DNA of 64,000 nucleotides from Aggregatibacter segnis (GTDB taxonomy: Bacteria; Pseudomonadota; Gammaproteobacteria; Enterobacterales; Pasteurellaceae). The DNA is taken from assembly GCF_003130075.1 (NCBI RefSeq), contig NZ_NRCW01000002.1, positions 186,001 through 250,000 on the forward strand. The letters run 5' to 3'. The notes beneath the pieces were generated by a model. It searched no databases, was not told the origin of the DNA, and was given only the letters and a program-made list of their open reading frames with translations. Both the position numbers and the translations under genes were made by a program. Shown in pieces: positions 26,734 through 37,672 of this stretch. The first letter of the stretch is position 1, and each line of letters begins with the position of its first letter.

Positions 26734-27792
26734 TTACATCAGCGTTCGCTCATTTTTCTTCAGCCAACGCAAAGCGATATTGTCCGCGCTCTCCTCTGCT
26801 TGCTTACCCACTTTCTGCAACAACGATTTCTTCACCACATATTTCACACCAATAAGTTGTTTTTCTTTCATCGCTTTTAGCAATAAATCATCGCTGGTCA
26901 TAATCTCATCCACGAGATTCAAATTTAATGCCTGTTGACCAAACCAGTGCTCGCCGGTTGCTACTTGTTCTACATCTAAGTGCGGTCGATTTTGTGAAAC
27001 AAATTGTTTAAATAATTGGTGGGTTTCTTCCAATTCCTGTTGGAATTTTTGTTTTCCTTTTTCGGTATTTTCGCCCAACATTGTCACCGTGCGTTTATAT
27101 TCGCCTGCCGTCATCACATCCACGTCTACATCATGTTTTTTCAATAAACGATGAATATTGGGGATCTGAGCAACGACCCCAATAGACCCAATAATCGCAA
27201 AAGGCGCGGATACAATTTTATCGGCAACGCAGGCCATCATATAACCACCGCTTGCCGCCACTTTATCCACTGCAACCGTCAACTTGATATTATGCTGTTT
27301 CAAACGCATTAATTGCGATGCGGCTAACCCATAACCATGAACCACACCGCCGGGGCTTTCCAAGCACAGTAACACTTCATCATTTGGCTTCGCCACCTGA
27401 ACAATGGCGCTGATTTCTTCCCGCAATACCGCCGTTTCTGAAGCAGAAATATCGCCTTTAAAATGTAATACATAAAGGCTTGGTTTACGTTCGGATTCTG
27501 TATCTTCACCCTTTTTACGTTGTGCTTTTAAGGCTTTTGCTTTCGCCTTTTCTGCCTTTTTCTCAGCTTTTTCCGCCTCTTTTAATTCTTCTTCGCTGAG
27601 GTGAAAGTTACTCAATATTTTGCTGTTTTCCTCAAATTCTTTTGATAAATCGGTAATCACCAATTCACCGTGCAAATGCGCTTTTTTCTGTTTCATGGTA
27701 ATGATCATGGCAACCACCGCCGCAACCACCAATAACAAGGTGATCACTTCTAAAATAAACACGCCATAACCGACAAAAATATCAGACCACAT
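26734..27792 (-). CDS. sohB: SohB-type signal-peptide-peptidase-family protease
   Basis: 352 residues. An N-terminal membrane helix (about 10-32) is followed by a Lys/Ala/Glu-rich charged linker (about 66-97). The S49 peptidase domain has LESPGGVVHGYGLAASQLMRL, the catalytic Ser in VAASGGYMMACVAD, and the Lys-bearing AGEYKRTVTMLG. The C-terminal EHWFGQQALNLNLVDEI is typical of SohB/SppA. It acts at the inner membrane facing the periplasm, on peptide fragments. An uptake signal lies in the coding region near 26978. Confidence 0.94.
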   Translation of the reverse strand: MWSDIFVGYGVFILEVITLLLVVAAVVAMIITMKQKKAHLHGELVITDLSKEFEENSKILSNFHLSEEELKEAEKAEKKAEKAKAKALKAQRKKGEDTESERKPSLYVLHFKGDISASETAVLREEISAIVQVAKPNDEVLLCLESPGGVVHGYGLAASQLMRLKQHNIKLTVAVDKVAASGGYMMACVADKIVSAPFAIIGSIGVVAQIPNIHRLLKKHDVDVDVMTAGEYKRTVTMLGENTEKGKQKFQQELEETHQLFKQFVSQNRPHLDVEQVATGEHWFGQQALNLNLVDEIMTSDDLLLKAMKEKQLIGVKYVVKKSLLQKVGKQAEESADNIALRWLKKNERTLM

Positions 27793-27991
27793 AATTGTTC
27801 CTTAGTAAGAATAAATAAGGTCCAGGATTATAAAGTATCACTTATCTCAATGCCACCTTCACGCCTAGCTGAAAAATAAAGGATTATTAACCCAGCATTA
27901 ATAATGCTTTTCAAAAAGCCCTATTTATCTTTCTTAAATACCCGTTAAAATGACCACACTTTTCATTTCATGATTTCAAAAAGGAGCTAAC

Positions 27992-28582
27992 ATGAATAAT
28001 GTTCTCGTCTTAAAATCCAGCATTCTGGCAGACAATTCACAAACCAACCAATTATCCGATTATTTCATCAGTAAACTTGCCGACAAAAATGTGGTTATCC
28101 GTGATCTTGCCGCAAATCCTCTACCGCATTTTGATGCAACGGCTGCAACGGCATTGCGCGGCCAACCAACAAGTACTGAAGAAAATGCACTTTTGGCATT
28201 ATCTGATGAATTAGTGGCAGAAATCAAAAACGCAGACACCTTGATTATTAACGCGCCGATGTATAACTTCCATATTCCGACACAACTAAAAAGTTATTTT
28301 GATTTTATTGCACGTCCGCGTGTCACTTTCCAATATTCTGAAAAAGGCCCGGAAGGTTTATTAAAAGGCAAAAAAGCCGTGGTATTAGCGGCATTTGGTG
28401 GTTTTCATCAAAATCAACCAACAGATTTGGTAACGTCATACATGAAAGCTATCTTAGGGTTTGTCGGTATTACCGATGTACAATTCGTTTATGTGGAAGG
28501 CATTGGATTTGGTCCGGAAACGGTCGAAAAAGCCCAAGCCCAAGCCAAAGCAGAAATTGATAAAATGGCGACCGCACTTTAA
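27992..28582 (+). CDS. azoR: FMN-dependent NADH-azoreductase
   Basis: 196 residues. The flavodoxin-like start [22 protein letters not shown] is followed by [38 protein letters not shown], the AzoR hallmark. It reduces quinones and azo bonds with NADH through FMN. The last codons (MATAL and stop) are formed by an uptake signal, ACCGCACTT at 28570-28578. A ribosome site, AAGGAG, precedes the ATG. Confidence 0.95.
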   Translation: MNNVLVLKSSILADNSQTNQLSDYFISKLADKNVVIRDLAANPLPHFDATAATALRGQPTSTEENALLALSDELVAEIKNADTLIINAPMYNFHIPTQLKSYFDFIARPRVTFQYSEKGPEGLLKGKKAVVLAAFGGFHQNQPTDLVTSYMKAILGFVGITDVQFVYVEGIGFGPETVEKAQAQAKAEIDKMATAL

Positions 28583-28596
28583 TCACGCCTAAAAAC

Positions 28597-28626
28597 AAAA
28601 AAGCACCATGAAGGTGCTTTTTTTGT
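28597..28626 (+). terminator. Terminator after azoR
   Basis: AAAAGCACC and GGTGCTTTT around ATGAA, then T run. Confidence 0.85.
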
Positions 28627-28672
28627 GGACAAAATACAAAGAAAAGTGCGGTCATTTTTTTCCGCATTTTTC

Positions 28673-30010
28673 TTAATGCAGTTTTAATGACGGGCGTAAG
28701 TAACGATTCAAATGCCCGACCACAATAATTAAACCGGTTTTAAAACAACCGTGTAATGCCGCTTGATGCATACGATAAAGAGAAACATACATCCATTGCG
28801 CAATTTTACCTTCAATGGTCATAGAAGAACCGCCGGTAATCTTGCCGCCTAATGCGCCAAATGCGGTAAATTCAGATAAAGACACCAATGAACCTTTGTC
28901 GTTATATTTAAAATCTTTCAATGGTTTGTTATCAAATAAAGCAATGATATTTTTCGCACAACGGCTTGCCATTTGGTGTGCGGCTTGCGCTTTTGGCGGC
29001 ACCGGTTTGCCATCATCTTGCATAAAGAAACAACAATCGCCCATGGCAAAAATCGTGTCATCATTTGTGGTTTGCAAGGTTTTCTTCACCACTAATTGAT
29101 TTATTCGATTGATTTCCAATCCGTCAAAACGTTTCGTAATACCCGAAGTGCGAATGCCTGCCGACCATACAATTAAATCCGCCGGAATATGTTGTCCCTC
29201 TTTTGTCACCAACTGTTTTTTCTCCGCTTCAACAATCATCGTATTGGTTTTCACATTCACACCTAATTTGCGTAGCTCTTCCGTAGCATCATTGGAAATG
29301 CGTTCAGGCAATGCAGGCAAAATACGGGACCCGGCTTCGATTAAGGTCACTTTTAAACGGCTGCTATCAATTTGCCCATAACCATAAGAAGACAAATGCT
29401 CTGCGGCGTTATACAGCTCAGCAGAAAGCTCCACGCCCGTTGCCCCGGCGCCCACAATCGCGATATTGATGTGGCCATCTTGCACTAATTCTTGTTTACT
29501 GTCAGTCTCACCAATATCGTCCAATGCTTGGTTTTCATGGAATTTCAGGAAAAGCTCTAACATTTTTTGTTGAAAACGCATGGCCTGCGCCGAGCTATCT
29601 AAAAAGATACAGTTTTCCGCCACACCTTTTGTGTTGAAATCGTTAGATTTACTGCCAATGGCAATCACTAAATAATCGTAAGGAATGCGACGGGAAACCA
29701 CGATCATATCACCGTCGTCGCCATAAACCGGCGCCAGTTCCACATATTTATGTTGGCGATTTAAGCCAACCATAGAACCTTGCTCAAAGTTGAAATAATG
29801 ATTGTGGGCATGGGCGCGGTAACTTAATGCTTCTACGCCGTCATCCAATGCACCAGTCGCCAATTCATGTAACAACGGTTTCCATAAATGGGTTTGATTG
29901 CGATCAATTAAGGTAACATTGGCACGTTTCTTACGCCCAAGTTTATTGCCTAAATGGGTAGCAAGCTCAAGCCCGCCGGCACCACCACCAACAATGACGA
30001 TGTTTTTCAT
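28673..30010 (-). CDS. ndh: Type II NADH:quinone dehydrogenase
   Basis: 445 residues. The FAD-binding [18 protein letters not shown] is at 4-21, and the NADH-binding [19 protein letters not shown] near 180. [28 protein letters not shown] and a C-terminal amphipathic region associate the protein with the membrane. It feeds electrons from NADH to quinone without pumping protons. It is monocistronic; an uptake-signal hairpin lies upstream at 30143-30183. Confidence 0.96.
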   Translation of the reverse strand: MKNIVIVGGGAGGLELATHLGNKLGRKKRANVTLIDRNQTHLWKPLLHELATGALDDGVEALSYRAHAHNHYFNFEQGSMVGLNRQHKYVELAPVYGDDGDMIVVSRRIPYDYLVIAIGSKSNDFNTKGVAENCIFLDSSAQAMRFQQKMLELFLKFHENQALDDIGETDSKQELVQDGHINIAIVGAGATGVELSAELYNAAEHLSSYGYGQIDSSRLKVTLIEAGSRILPALPERISNDATEELRKLGVNVKTNTMIVEAEKKQLVTKEGQHIPADLIVWSAGIRTSGITKRFDGLEINRINQLVVKKTLQTTNDDTIFAMGDCCFFMQDDGKPVPPKAQAAHQMASRCAKNIIALFDNKPLKDFKYNDKGSLVSLSEFTAFGALGGKITGGSSMTIEGKIAQWMYVSLYRMHQAALHGCFKTGLIIVVGHLNRYLRPSLKLH

Positions 30011-30140
30011 AAATACCTCTAAACTAAAAAATAAAAAGTAAAAAATTAATTAACAATATTTTAACACCAGTTTTGCCATTTTCCTTAAACGTGATTTAGA
30101 AAAGCCGGAAAATACCTCATTCCTGTTATTCGAATAAAAA

Positions 30141-30185
30141 CAAAAGTGCGGTAAAAAATAGCGTCATTTTTTACCGCACTTTCCT
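30141..30185. terminator. Uptake-signal-pair hairpin between glpD and ndh
   Basis: AAAGTGCGGTAAAAAAT and ATTTTTTACCGCACTTT form a long stem. Confidence 0.75.
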
Positions 30186-30217
30186 ACCAATATTCAGTCA
30201 TTCAATACTAAAAAGAA

Positions 30218-30245
30218 AAAGACAACATGATGTTGCCTTTTATCT
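30218..30245 (-). terminator. Terminator after glpD
   Basis: GGCAACATCATGTTGTC hairpin on the minus strand, followed by a T-rich stretch. Confidence 0.6.
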
Positions 30246-30267
30246 TAACTTCAGGAGAAAACGAAAA

Positions 30268-31857
30268 TTAGTTTTGTGGCGCGTAATCCACAAGCAAATA
30301 ATGTTTCGCAATGCTTAAGAACGTTTCTACTTGTTCTTTTTGCCATTGTTCATCTTTGCCTAATTCTTTTGCCATGACGCTTGCCACTTTTGCCGCGCTG
30401 TCAATGGCTGCACGCGCATCAAGGAACAACAAACGAACACGACGTGCAAGAACATCTTCAACAGATTGTGCCATTTCTTCACGTACTGCCCAAACCACTT
30501 CAGCAACGGTATTCGGATGACGCGGATGAATTTTTTCCGCCATTTCCGGATGTTCAGCTTCCAAGGCTTTAATTGCCGGAATGTCTGCTCCGTAAATATA
30601 TAAGTGATTTTTCAAATCCACTTGTTCTGCCGGAATTTTACCGTGAATCGCCAAATCGGTTGTCACACAAGGTTTTTTCGCTAATTGCGGATGCACGTTC
30701 AATGCTTCATCAACAGTGTCTTCGGACATTTGACGATAAGTCGTCCATTTACCACCGGTTATTGTCACCAAGCCACTGTCGCTAACCACAACTTTGTGGC
30801 TACGAGACACTTCTTTGGTACTTTGACCGGCTTTTTCCGGTGCGGCTAATGGACGAAGACCGGCGAAAATACTCAATACGTCATCGCGTGTTGGTTTTCT
30901 CGTTAAATATTGACCGGCAGTATCCAAAATAAATTGAATTTCTTGTTCTAAAGCAACCGGCTCATAAGACGGCTCTTTAACCAACGTATCGGTTGTACCA
31001 ACCACCAATCTTTCATGCCATGGCACCGCAAACAATACACGACCGTCAGAAGTTTTTGGAATCATCAATGCGTCATCACTTGGCAAGAAGGATTTATCCA
31101 ACACCAAATGCACCCCTTGGCTTGGCACAACGAATTTTTTATCAGTACCGTGATCCATAGATAAAATATCATTCATGAACACACCGGTAGCATTAATCAC
31201 TGCAGTACCTTGTACGCTATATTGTTCGCCACTTAATTCGTCCGTAAATTTAACGCCGTTAACTTTGCCTTGTTGATCTTTGAGCAATTTGGTTACTTTC
31301 GCATAATTCAACACGGTGCCGCCTTGTTCTACAACAGTTTGCGCAATATTCACCGCTAAACGGGAGTCATCAAACTGACCATCCTTATACACTACGCCGT
31401 TTTTCAAATCTGCGCCGTTTAAGGTTGGTAAACGTTGCATTGTTGTATTTTTACTGATGGCGATGGTTTTACCTAAACTTAAATTACCGGATAAATAATC
31501 GTATAAACCTAAACCGATGCGGTACTTCACGCTATCAATAAAATTGTAGTTAGGAATGATGAAATTTTGGTTTTTAAATAAGTGGGAGGCATTTTTTGCT
31601 AAACGACCACGTTCACGTAAAGCCTCTTTTACTAAAGCGACATCACCTGCAGCCAAATAACGCACACCACCATGTACTAATTTAGTACTACGGCTTGAAG
31701 TGCCTTTTGCAAAGTCATAGCCTTCCAATAACAATGTTTTATAACCACGTGATGCTGCGTCTAAAGCAATACCTAAACCACTGGCACCGCCACCAACAAC
31801 AATAAAATCCCATTGCGCTGTATTTTTTACGTTTTCAAGCTGCGTATTTCTTTGCAT
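30268..31857 (-). CDS. glpD: Aerobic glycerol-3-phosphate dehydrogenase
   Basis: 529 residues. The FAD-binding FIVVGGGASGLGIALDAASRG (18-38) is followed by LLEGYDFAKGTSSRSTKLVHGGVRYL, the GlpD/GlpA signature, and ITGGKWTTYRQMSEDTV. The C-terminal domain about 390-529 is present. It oxidises glycerol 3-phosphate to dihydroxyacetone phosphate and passes electrons to quinone at the inner membrane. It is divergent from glpF-glpK, sharing a regulatory region with two CRP sites. Confidence 0.97.
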   Translation of the reverse strand: MQRNTQLENVKNTAQWDFIVVGGGASGLGIALDAASRGYKTLLLEGYDFAKGTSSRSTKLVHGGVRYLAAGDVALVKEALRERGRLAKNASHLFKNQNFIIPNYNFIDSVKYRIGLGLYDYLSGNLSLGKTIAISKNTTMQRLPTLNGADLKNGVVYKDGQFDDSRLAVNIAQTVVEQGGTVLNYAKVTKLLKDQQGKVNGVKFTDELSGEQYSVQGTAVINATGVFMNDILSMDHGTDKKFVVPSQGVHLVLDKSFLPSDDALMIPKTSDGRVLFAVPWHERLVVGTTDTLVKEPSYEPVALEQEIQFILDTAGQYLTRKPTRDDVLSIFAGLRPLAAPEKAGQSTKEVSRSHKVVVSDSGLVTITGGKWTTYRQMSEDTVDEALNVHPQLAKKPCVTTDLAIHGKIPAEQVDLKNHLYIYGADIPAIKALEAEHPEMAEKIHPRHPNTVAEVVWAVREEMAQSVEDVLARRVRLLFLDARAAIDSAAKVASVMAKELGKDEQWQKEQVETFLSIAKHYLLVDYAPQN

Positions 31858-31899
31858 TTTTTCACCTCGAAGATTGATATCGAATTGTTTACTTTTAAT

Positions 31900-31912
31900 A
31901 CGAAATGTTCGT
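31900..31912. promoter_or_regulatory. GlpR-like operator near glpD
   Basis: ACGAA-ATG-TTCGT dyad followed by TTATGCTCATT, resembling the ATGTTCG half-sites of the DeoR-family repressor GlpR. It lies 43 bases upstream of the glpD start. The 318-base gap 31858-32176 also holds the CRP and PurR-like sites listed separately. Confidence 0.4.
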
Positions 31913-31977
31913 TTATGCTCATTTTATCACAGCAAACGAAAACAAAGTAAACAAAAGAAAATATAAATTTCTAAATT

Positions 31978-31993
31978 TGTGATCATGATCACG
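31978..31993. promoter_or_regulatory. CRP-cAMP site 1, glpD-glpF intergenic region
   Basis: TGTGA-N6-TCACG, nearly the full CRP consensus, about 120 bases upstream of glpD. Confidence 0.75.
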
Positions 31994-32019
31994 ATTAACG
32001 CTCAATCATTCTAAAATTT

Positions 32020-32035
32020 ACGCAAACGTTTGCTT
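32020..32035. promoter_or_regulatory. PurR-like operator between glpD and glpF
   Basis: ACGCAAACGTTTGCTT matches the PurR consensus ACGCAAACGTTTGCGT at 15 of 16 positions. It is as good a match as the site before cvpA-purF at 59633. Another LacI-family regulator could use the same core. Confidence 0.5.
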
Positions 32036-32051
32036 AAACGATTAAATATTC

Positions 32052-32067
32052 TGTGATCATGCTCACA
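32052..32067. promoter_or_regulatory. CRP-cAMP site 2, glpD-glpF intergenic region
   Basis: TGTGA-N6-TCACA, a perfect CRP core, about 110 bases upstream of glpF. Confidence 0.8.
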
Positions 32068-32176
32068 AATTAAACTATTTCTGTTTGCTTGGCGAAAATT
32101 TATTCATTAATTTGACGCCGCATTCTGTTTTAAAACGAAATGCTTCTTATAAATTCCTTCTCATTAAGGAGAGCTT

Positions 32177-32971
32177 ATGGCTACAAATTACACACTGAAA
32201 GGCGCTTGTATTGCGGAGTTTTTGGGTACAGGACTTCTGATTTTCTTTGGTTGCGGTTGTGTCGCAGCAGCAAAACTAGCGGGTGCGGCATTCGGGCTTT
32301 GGGAAATATCTATAGTTTGGGGGATCGGGGTCGCTATGGCGGTATACTGTACTGCCGGCGTGTCGGGAGCCCACTTAAATCCGGCAGTAACCATTGCTTT
32401 ATGGAAATTTGCCTGCTTTGACGGTAAAAAAGTCATTCCCTATATCATCGCGCAAATGGCAGGTGCGTTTGTTGCCGCCGCGTTGATTTACTTACTTTAT
32501 CAAGATCTTTTTGCCGCAACGGAAGCCGCACAAAATATCGTTCGTGGAGAAAGCATTGGTGTTGCCAATGTATTCTCAACCTATCCGCATCCAAACATCA
32601 CATTTTACAAAGCGTTTTTAGTGGAAACGGTGATTACCGCCATTTTAATGGGGCTAATCTTAGCCTTAACCGATGATGGCAACGGCGTACCCAAAGGCCC
32701 TATGGCTCCCCTATTGATTGGTTTACTCATTGCCGTCATCGGTGGAGCCACCGGTCCATTAACCGGCTTTGCCATGAACCCGGCGCGTGACTTTGGCCCG
32801 AAATTATTTGCCTATTTTGCCGGCTGGGGCGACATTGCGCTCACCGGTGGTTTAGCCATTCCTTATTTCCTCGTCCCTTTAATTGCACCCATTGTCGGTG
32901 GTTTGCTTGGTGCTTGGGGGTACCAACGTTTTATCGGTAAACATTTACCGTGTAACTGCGGCGAATCCTAA
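32177..32971 (+). CDS. glpF: Glycerol uptake facilitator (aquaglyceroporin)
   Basis: 264 residues with six membrane helices. The two pore NPA motifs are SGAHLNPAVTIALW (near 68) and GFAMNPARDFGPKLF (near 203); RDFGPK after the second NPA is typical of the glycerol-conducting GlpF type. It passes glycerol into the cell, where GlpK traps it. Ribosome site AAGGAG. glpK follows after 34 bases. Confidence 0.97.
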   Translation: MATNYTLKGACIAEFLGTGLLIFFGCGCVAAAKLAGAAFGLWEISIVWGIGVAMAVYCTAGVSGAHLNPAVTIALWKFACFDGKKVIPYIIAQMAGAFVAAALIYLLYQDLFAATEAAQNIVRGESIGVANVFSTYPHPNITFYKAFLVETVITAILMGLILALTDDGNGVPKGPMAPLLIGLLIAVIGGATGPLTGFAMNPARDFGPKLFAYFAGWGDIALTGGLAIPYFLVPLIAPIVGGLLGAWGYQRFIGKHLPCNCGES

Positions 32972-33005
32972 TTAACCCGCTTTATTTCTATATAAGGAGA
33001 AACTC

Positions 33006-34505
33006 ATGACTCAAGAATACATTATTGCTCTCGACCAAGGCACCACAAGTTCCCGTGCGGTTTTATTAGATAAAAACGCCAATATCGTCGAAGTGGCTCA
33101 GCGTGAATTTACCCAAATTTATCCGCAAGCAGGCTGGGTTGAACATAATCCAATGGAAATCTGGGCAAGCCAAAGTTCCACATTAAACGAAGTCGTTGCT
33201 AAAGCGGGTATTACCTCCGATAAAATTGCTGCTATCGGAATTACCAACCAACGCGAAACCACGATTGTCTGGGAAAAAGAAACAGGCAAACCGATTTATA
33301 ACGCAATTGTTTGGCAATGTCGCCGTACTGCTGATATTTGTACCCAATTAAAAGCTGACGGGCACGAAAGCTACATTCGTAAAACCACCGGTCTCGTGGT
33401 TGACCCTTATTTTTCCGGAACAAAAATTAAATGGATTTTGGATCACGTAGAAGGCGCCAGAGAACGGGCGAAAAAAGGCGAATTGTTGTTTGGTACCGTG
33501 GATACGTGGTTAGTTTGGAAACTCACCCAAGGTCGCGCCCACGTCACCGATTACACCAACGCATCTCGTACGATGCTGTTTAATATCCACACCAAGCAAT
33601 GGGATGATAAAATGCTTGAGTTATTGGATATTCCAAAAGCCATGTTGCCGAAAGTATGTAACTCCTCTGAAGTGTACGGACAAACTAACATTGGGGGTAA
33701 AGGCGGCGTTCGGATTCCGGTAGCAGGTATTGCCGGTGACCAACAAGCCGCGCTTTACGGTCATTTATGCGTAGATGCTGGCATGGCGAAAAATACCTAC
33801 GGTACCGGCTGCTTTATGTTGATGAATACGGGTGACAGAGCGGTCGAATCTAAAAACGGATTGCTCACCACCATTGCGTGCAATGCCAAAGGTAAGCCTT
33901 GCTATGCCTTGGAAGGTTCCATTTTTATGGGCGGCGCTTCTATCCAATGGTTGCGTGACGAATTGCGTTTAATTCACGACAGCGCCGATTCCGAATATTT
34001 CGCTACTAAAGTGAAAGATACCAATGGCGTATATGTCGTTCCTGCCTTTACCGGTTTAGGCGCGCCATATTGGGATCCGTATGCACGCGGTGCAATTGTC
34101 GGCTTATCCCGTGGTGCTAACCGTAACCATATCGTCCGCGCCACGCTAGAAGCCATCGCCTACCAAACCCGTGAAGTATTAGATGCGATGCAATCGGACA
34201 GTGGCGAGAAATTAGCAGCTTTACGCGTGGACGGTGGCGCTGTTGCGAATAACTTCTTGATGCAGTTCCAAGCAGATATTCTTGATGTGAAAGTAGAACG
34301 ACCAAAAGTGCGCGAAGTTACTGCGCTCGGTGCCGCCTATTTGGCTGGGCTTGCCGTAGGGTTCTGGAAAGACTTGGAAGAATTGCGTGGCAAAGCTATT
34401 GTCGAACGGACATTTGAACCGAAAGAAACGCCGGAAAAACGCACCGCACTTTATCAAGGCTGGAAGAAAGCGGTTCAGCGTGCATTGGCGTGGGAAGAGG
34501 AATAA
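33006..34505 (+). CDS. glpK: Glycerol kinase
   Basis: 499 residues. The FGGY-kinase start [20 protein letters not shown], then [43 protein letters not shown] and [20 protein letters not shown] are diagnostic. It phosphorylates glycerol to glycerol 3-phosphate for GlpD or phospholipid synthesis. It is second in glpF-glpK and closed by a strong terminator at 34537-34566. An uptake signal near the 3' end encodes RTALY. Confidence 0.98.
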   Translation: MTQEYIIALDQGTTSSRAVLLDKNANIVEVAQREFTQIYPQAGWVEHNPMEIWASQSSTLNEVVAKAGITSDKIAAIGITNQRETTIVWEKETGKPIYNAIVWQCRRTADICTQLKADGHESYIRKTTGLVVDPYFSGTKIKWILDHVEGARERAKKGELLFGTVDTWLVWKLTQGRAHVTDYTNASRTMLFNIHTKQWDDKMLELLDIPKAMLPKVCNSSEVYGQTNIGGKGGVRIPVAGIAGDQQAALYGHLCVDAGMAKNTYGTGCFMLMNTGDRAVESKNGLLTTIACNAKGKPCYALEGSIFMGGASIQWLRDELRLIHDSADSEYFATKVKDTNGVYVVPAFTGLGAPYWDPYARGAIVGLSRGANRNHIVRATLEAIAYQTREVLDAMQSDSGEKLAALRVDGGAVANNFLMQFQADILDVKVERPKVREVTALGAAYLAGLAVGFWKDLEELRGKAIVERTFEPKETPEKRTALYQGWKKAVQRALAWEEE

Positions 34506-34536
34506 AAAAATTAACCTTCCTACATTTTTTATATAT

Positions 34537-34566
34537 GGGCGAGAGATTTTCCTCTCGCCTTTTTAT
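34537..34566 (+). terminator. Terminator after glpK
   Basis: GGCGAGAG and CTCTCGCC around ATTTTC, then TTTTTAT. Confidence 0.9.
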
Positions 34567-34654
34567 ATGGAAGAAAGCGTTTATTATGGAAGAAAATGGA
34601 AATGGTATTTCGCGATTTTCAAGATAAAAAATACTTAAAAAACCAACCGCACTT

Positions 34655-35503
34655 TTAGCTTAAAAATTCTAAGCCGAACTGATACAACTGATTTTTTTTA
34701 TAGCCGTAAAGTTCTGCAACAATAGCAGCTGCTTTCTTCAAAGGCAATTCTTGACTAATCAATTCAAGTGCTTTTACCGCTTGCGGAGAAATTTCATCAT
34801 TGTTTTCTTCTTGTGTTTTTCCCTCAACAATCACCACCATTTCCCCTTTGGTGCGATTCGGTTCTTGCGCCAACCAAGAGATTAAATCGACTAACTTGTC
34901 GCCATGAATCGTCTCCCACGTTTTGGTAATTTCACGCGCCAACACCACATAACGTTCGCCACCAAACACGGTTTGCATATCCGCAAGGCTGTCTAAAATA
35001 CGATGGGTCGATTCATAGAAAATCAAAGTGCGGTCTTCATTCTCCACGTTTTTTAGTTTATCCAAACGTGCTTTACTTTTTGCCGGCAAGAACCCCTCAA
35101 AGCAAAAACGATCAGAAGCAATACCCGAAGCACATAACGCGGTAATTGCCGCACAGGCACCCGGCAACGGCACAACTTGAATTCCCGCTTGGCGGCATTG
35201 ACGCACTAAATGAAATCCGGGATCGCTAATCAGTGGCGTGCCCGCATCAGAAATTAACGCAATATTCGTGCCTTGCAATAATTTCTCCACCAACGCGCCC
35301 GCTTTTTGTTGCTCATTATGATCGTGTAAAGCAAAAAACGGCTTTTTAATGCCGTAATGGCTTAACAATAGCCCACTGTGGCGAGTATCTTCCGCGGCAA
35401 TTAAATCGACTTTTTCAAAGGTTTCTAATGCTCGTTGAGTGATGTCCTGCAAATTACCAATCGGCGTGGCGACAATGTATAAAATTCCGTTTGAATTGCT
35501 CAT
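34655..35503 (-). CDS. rsmI: 16S rRNA (cytidine1402-2'-O)-methyltransferase
   Basis: 282 residues of the tetrapyrrole-methylase-like fold. [19 protein letters not shown] (8-26), [33 protein letters not shown] and [17 protein letters not shown] are RsmI signatures. With RsmH it makes m4Cm1402 in the ribosomal P site. It is divergent from lpoA with a 76-base gap, as in E. coli (yraL/yraM). Confidence 0.97.
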   Translation of the reverse strand: MSNSNGILYIVATPIGNLQDITQRALETFEKVDLIAAEDTRHSGLLLSHYGIKKPFFALHDHNEQQKAGALVEKLLQGTNIALISDAGTPLISDPGFHLVRQCRQAGIQVVPLPGACAAITALCASGIASDRFCFEGFLPAKSKARLDKLKNVENEDRTLIFYESTHRILDSLADMQTVFGGERYVVLAREITKTWETIHGDKLVDLISWLAQEPNRTKGEMVVIVEGKTQEENNDEISPQAVKALELISQELPLKKAAAIVAELYGYKKNQLYQFGLEFLS

Positions 35504-35579
35504 TTCGTGTTTCTTTTATTTGCTTTTAGTGAGTGACATAAGTAAGATCGCCCCAATTGTTTCAACAAATGGAGTAATT

Positions 35580-37298
35580 ATGCCTATTCTATTACAACGC
35601 ATTAATTTTAAAAAAGGATTAATGCCTTTTTTCTTTACGCTGTTATTAGCGGGTTGTACTACCAGTTTTTTCGGTGGTAATACGGCTAATATGCTAAAAG
35701 AGGATGCGAATGCCAGTTCCGATTTTTATATGAACAAAATCGAACAAACACAAAAAGTGGAAGAACAACAAACCTATAAATTGTTGGCATCGCGTGTCTT
35801 GATAACTGAAAATAAAATCCCTCAAGCACAAGCCTTATTAAATGAATTAAAAGATCTCAATCCGGATCAACTTGTCGATAAATCCCTTATTGAGGCGCAT
35901 ATCGCGGCAGTAAAAAACGATAATACCAGTGCAACAAACATATTAAAAAGCGTGAATTTAGCGCAATTAAGTCCATCTCAAACCGGTCGCTATTATGCTG
36001 TAAAAGCACGCATTGCAGAAAATAAAGCAGACATTATTGAAGCAGTAAAAGCTCGTATTCAAATGGATCAAGTGCTTAGCGATGTACAAAGAAAACAAGA
36101 AAATAACGACCGCACTTGGGCGTTATTACGCAGTGCAAATCGTGGCATCATTAATAACACACAAGATGAAGGCAACCTTGCTTTAGCCGGCTGGTTGGCA
36201 TTAACCCGTGCGTATAACGACAATATCAATCAACCGACACAATTAAGCCAAGCATTACAAAACTGGAAAGCCTCTTATTCAAATCACACTGCAGCTTATC
36301 TATTCCCGACAGAGTTACAAGGTTTGTTTAATTTCCAACAAACAGCATTGACCAACGTTGCCCTACTTTTACCTTTAAGTGGGAACGGTCAAATCCTAGG
36401 CAACACGATCAAATCCGGTTTTGATGCAGCAAGAGGCGGCGACACCTCCGTTCAAGTACAATTTTATGACACCGTGGCAACACCGGTGAATGACATTATT
36501 GCTCAAGCAAAACAAGCCGGTGCCCGTGCGATTATCGGTCCATTATTGAAACAAAACGTTGATACCCTACTCAACAACCCATCTGCACTTCAAGATCTAA
36601 GCGTGTTAACCTTAAATGCAACACAAAATGCCCGTGCAATCGGTCAAGTGTGCTATTACGGTCTATCTCCAGAAGATGAGGCGGAATCTGCAGCCAATAA
36701 AATGTGGGCAGACGGTATTCGTGAACCGATGGTTGCTGTACCACAAAACGATTTTGGACAACGCACCGCCACCGCGTTTAACGTACGTTGGCAACAATTG
36801 GCTGGTACAGATGCAAATATCAAATACTACAATCAATCTGCAGATGTCGGCGTTGCATTACAAGGTCAAAATCTACAAGGATTATATGTTGTAGCAAAAA
36901 GCGATGAATTGGCCGATTTAAAAACAGTTATTGACAACAGCGGTAGCAACATCAAATTGTATGCAAGCTCACGCAGCAACTCTTCCAATAACAGCCCTGA
37001 ATATCGTTTATTGATGAACGGATTACAATTCAGCGATATTCCGTTCTTTAAAGATACGGATTCCGCCCAATATCAAAAAATTGCCAACAATACGAATGGC
37101 GATTACTCTCTCATGCGTTTATATGCCATGGGCGCAGATGCTTGGTTGCTTATCAATCATTTCAATGAATTACGCCAAGTACCGGGTTATCAAATTGACG
37201 GTTTAACCGGTAAATTAAGCGCCGGCCCAAACTGCAATATCGAACGCGACATGACTTGGTTCCAATACCAAAATGGTGGCATCCAGGTATTAAACTAA
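35580..37298 (+). CDS. lpoA: Penicillin-binding protein activator LpoA
   Basis: 572 residues from the ATG at 35580. Open frame extends upstream, but the lipoprotein signal begins here: LLLAGC with Cys26. The N-terminal helical TPR-like domain (about 50-245) is followed by a periplasmic-binding-protein fold domain (about 275-570; VALLLPLSGNGQILGNTIKSG). This outer-membrane lipoprotein reaches through the peptidoglycan and activates PBP1A. Length and order (rsmI/lpoA-yraN-diaA-dolP) match Haemophilus and E. coli. Confidence 0.95.
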   Translation: MPILLQRINFKKGLMPFFFTLLLAGCTTSFFGGNTANMLKEDANASSDFYMNKIEQTQKVEEQQTYKLLASRVLITENKIPQAQALLNELKDLNPDQLVDKSLIEAHIAAVKNDNTSATNILKSVNLAQLSPSQTGRYYAVKARIAENKADIIEAVKARIQMDQVLSDVQRKQENNDRTWALLRSANRGIINNTQDEGNLALAGWLALTRAYNDNINQPTQLSQALQNWKASYSNHTAAYLFPTELQGLFNFQQTALTNVALLLPLSGNGQILGNTIKSGFDAARGGDTSVQVQFYDTVATPVNDIIAQAKQAGARAIIGPLLKQNVDTLLNNPSALQDLSVLTLNATQNARAIGQVCYYGLSPEDEAESAANKMWADGIREPMVAVPQNDFGQRTATAFNVRWQQLAGTDANIKYYNQSADVGVALQGQNLQGLYVVAKSDELADLKTVIDNSGSNIKLYASSRSNSSNNSPEYRLLMNGLQFSDIPFFKDTDSAQYQKIANNTNGDYSLMRLYAMGADAWLLINHFNELRQVPGYQIDGLTGKLSAGPNCNIERDMTWFQYQNGGIQVLN

Positions 37299-37307
37299 GT
37301 TGAACGT

Positions 37308-37667
37308 ATGTTCTCTCTAAAACGTCAACAAGGGGCGAGATTTGAACAAAAAGCTCGCCTCTTTTTAGAATCTCAAGGCTTAACTTTTCTTGCAGCCAAT
37401 CAGAATTTCAAATGCGGTGAATTAGATCTCGTCATGTTAGATCAAGACACCATTGTGTTTGTAGAAGTACGTCAACGTAAAAACGATCATTTCGGTTCCG
37501 CCGTAGAAAGTGTTGATTGGCAAAAACAACAACGTTGGATGGATGCCGCAAGTCTTTGGTTAGCGCAACGAAAGCAAAGCTTAGAAGATACAGATTGTCG
37601 TTTCGATTTAGTTGCTTTTGGCCATTCCGAGCATGACATTCAATGGATTCCCAACTTTCTTGATTAA
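37308..37667 (+). CDS. yraN: YraN family (UPF0102) nuclease-like protein
   Basis: 119 residues. [42 protein letters not shown] and FDLVAFG are the UPF0102 motifs. The D...ExR arrangement recalls restriction-endonuclease-like folds, but activity is not established. Starts nine bases after lpoA. Confidence 0.93.
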   Translation: MFSLKRQQGARFEQKARLFLESQGLTFLAANQNFKCGELDLVMLDQDTIVFVEVRQRKNDHFGSAVESVDWQKQQRWMDAASLWLAQRKQSLEDTDCRFDLVAFGHSEHDIQWIPNFLD

Positions 37668-37672
37668 TCACT

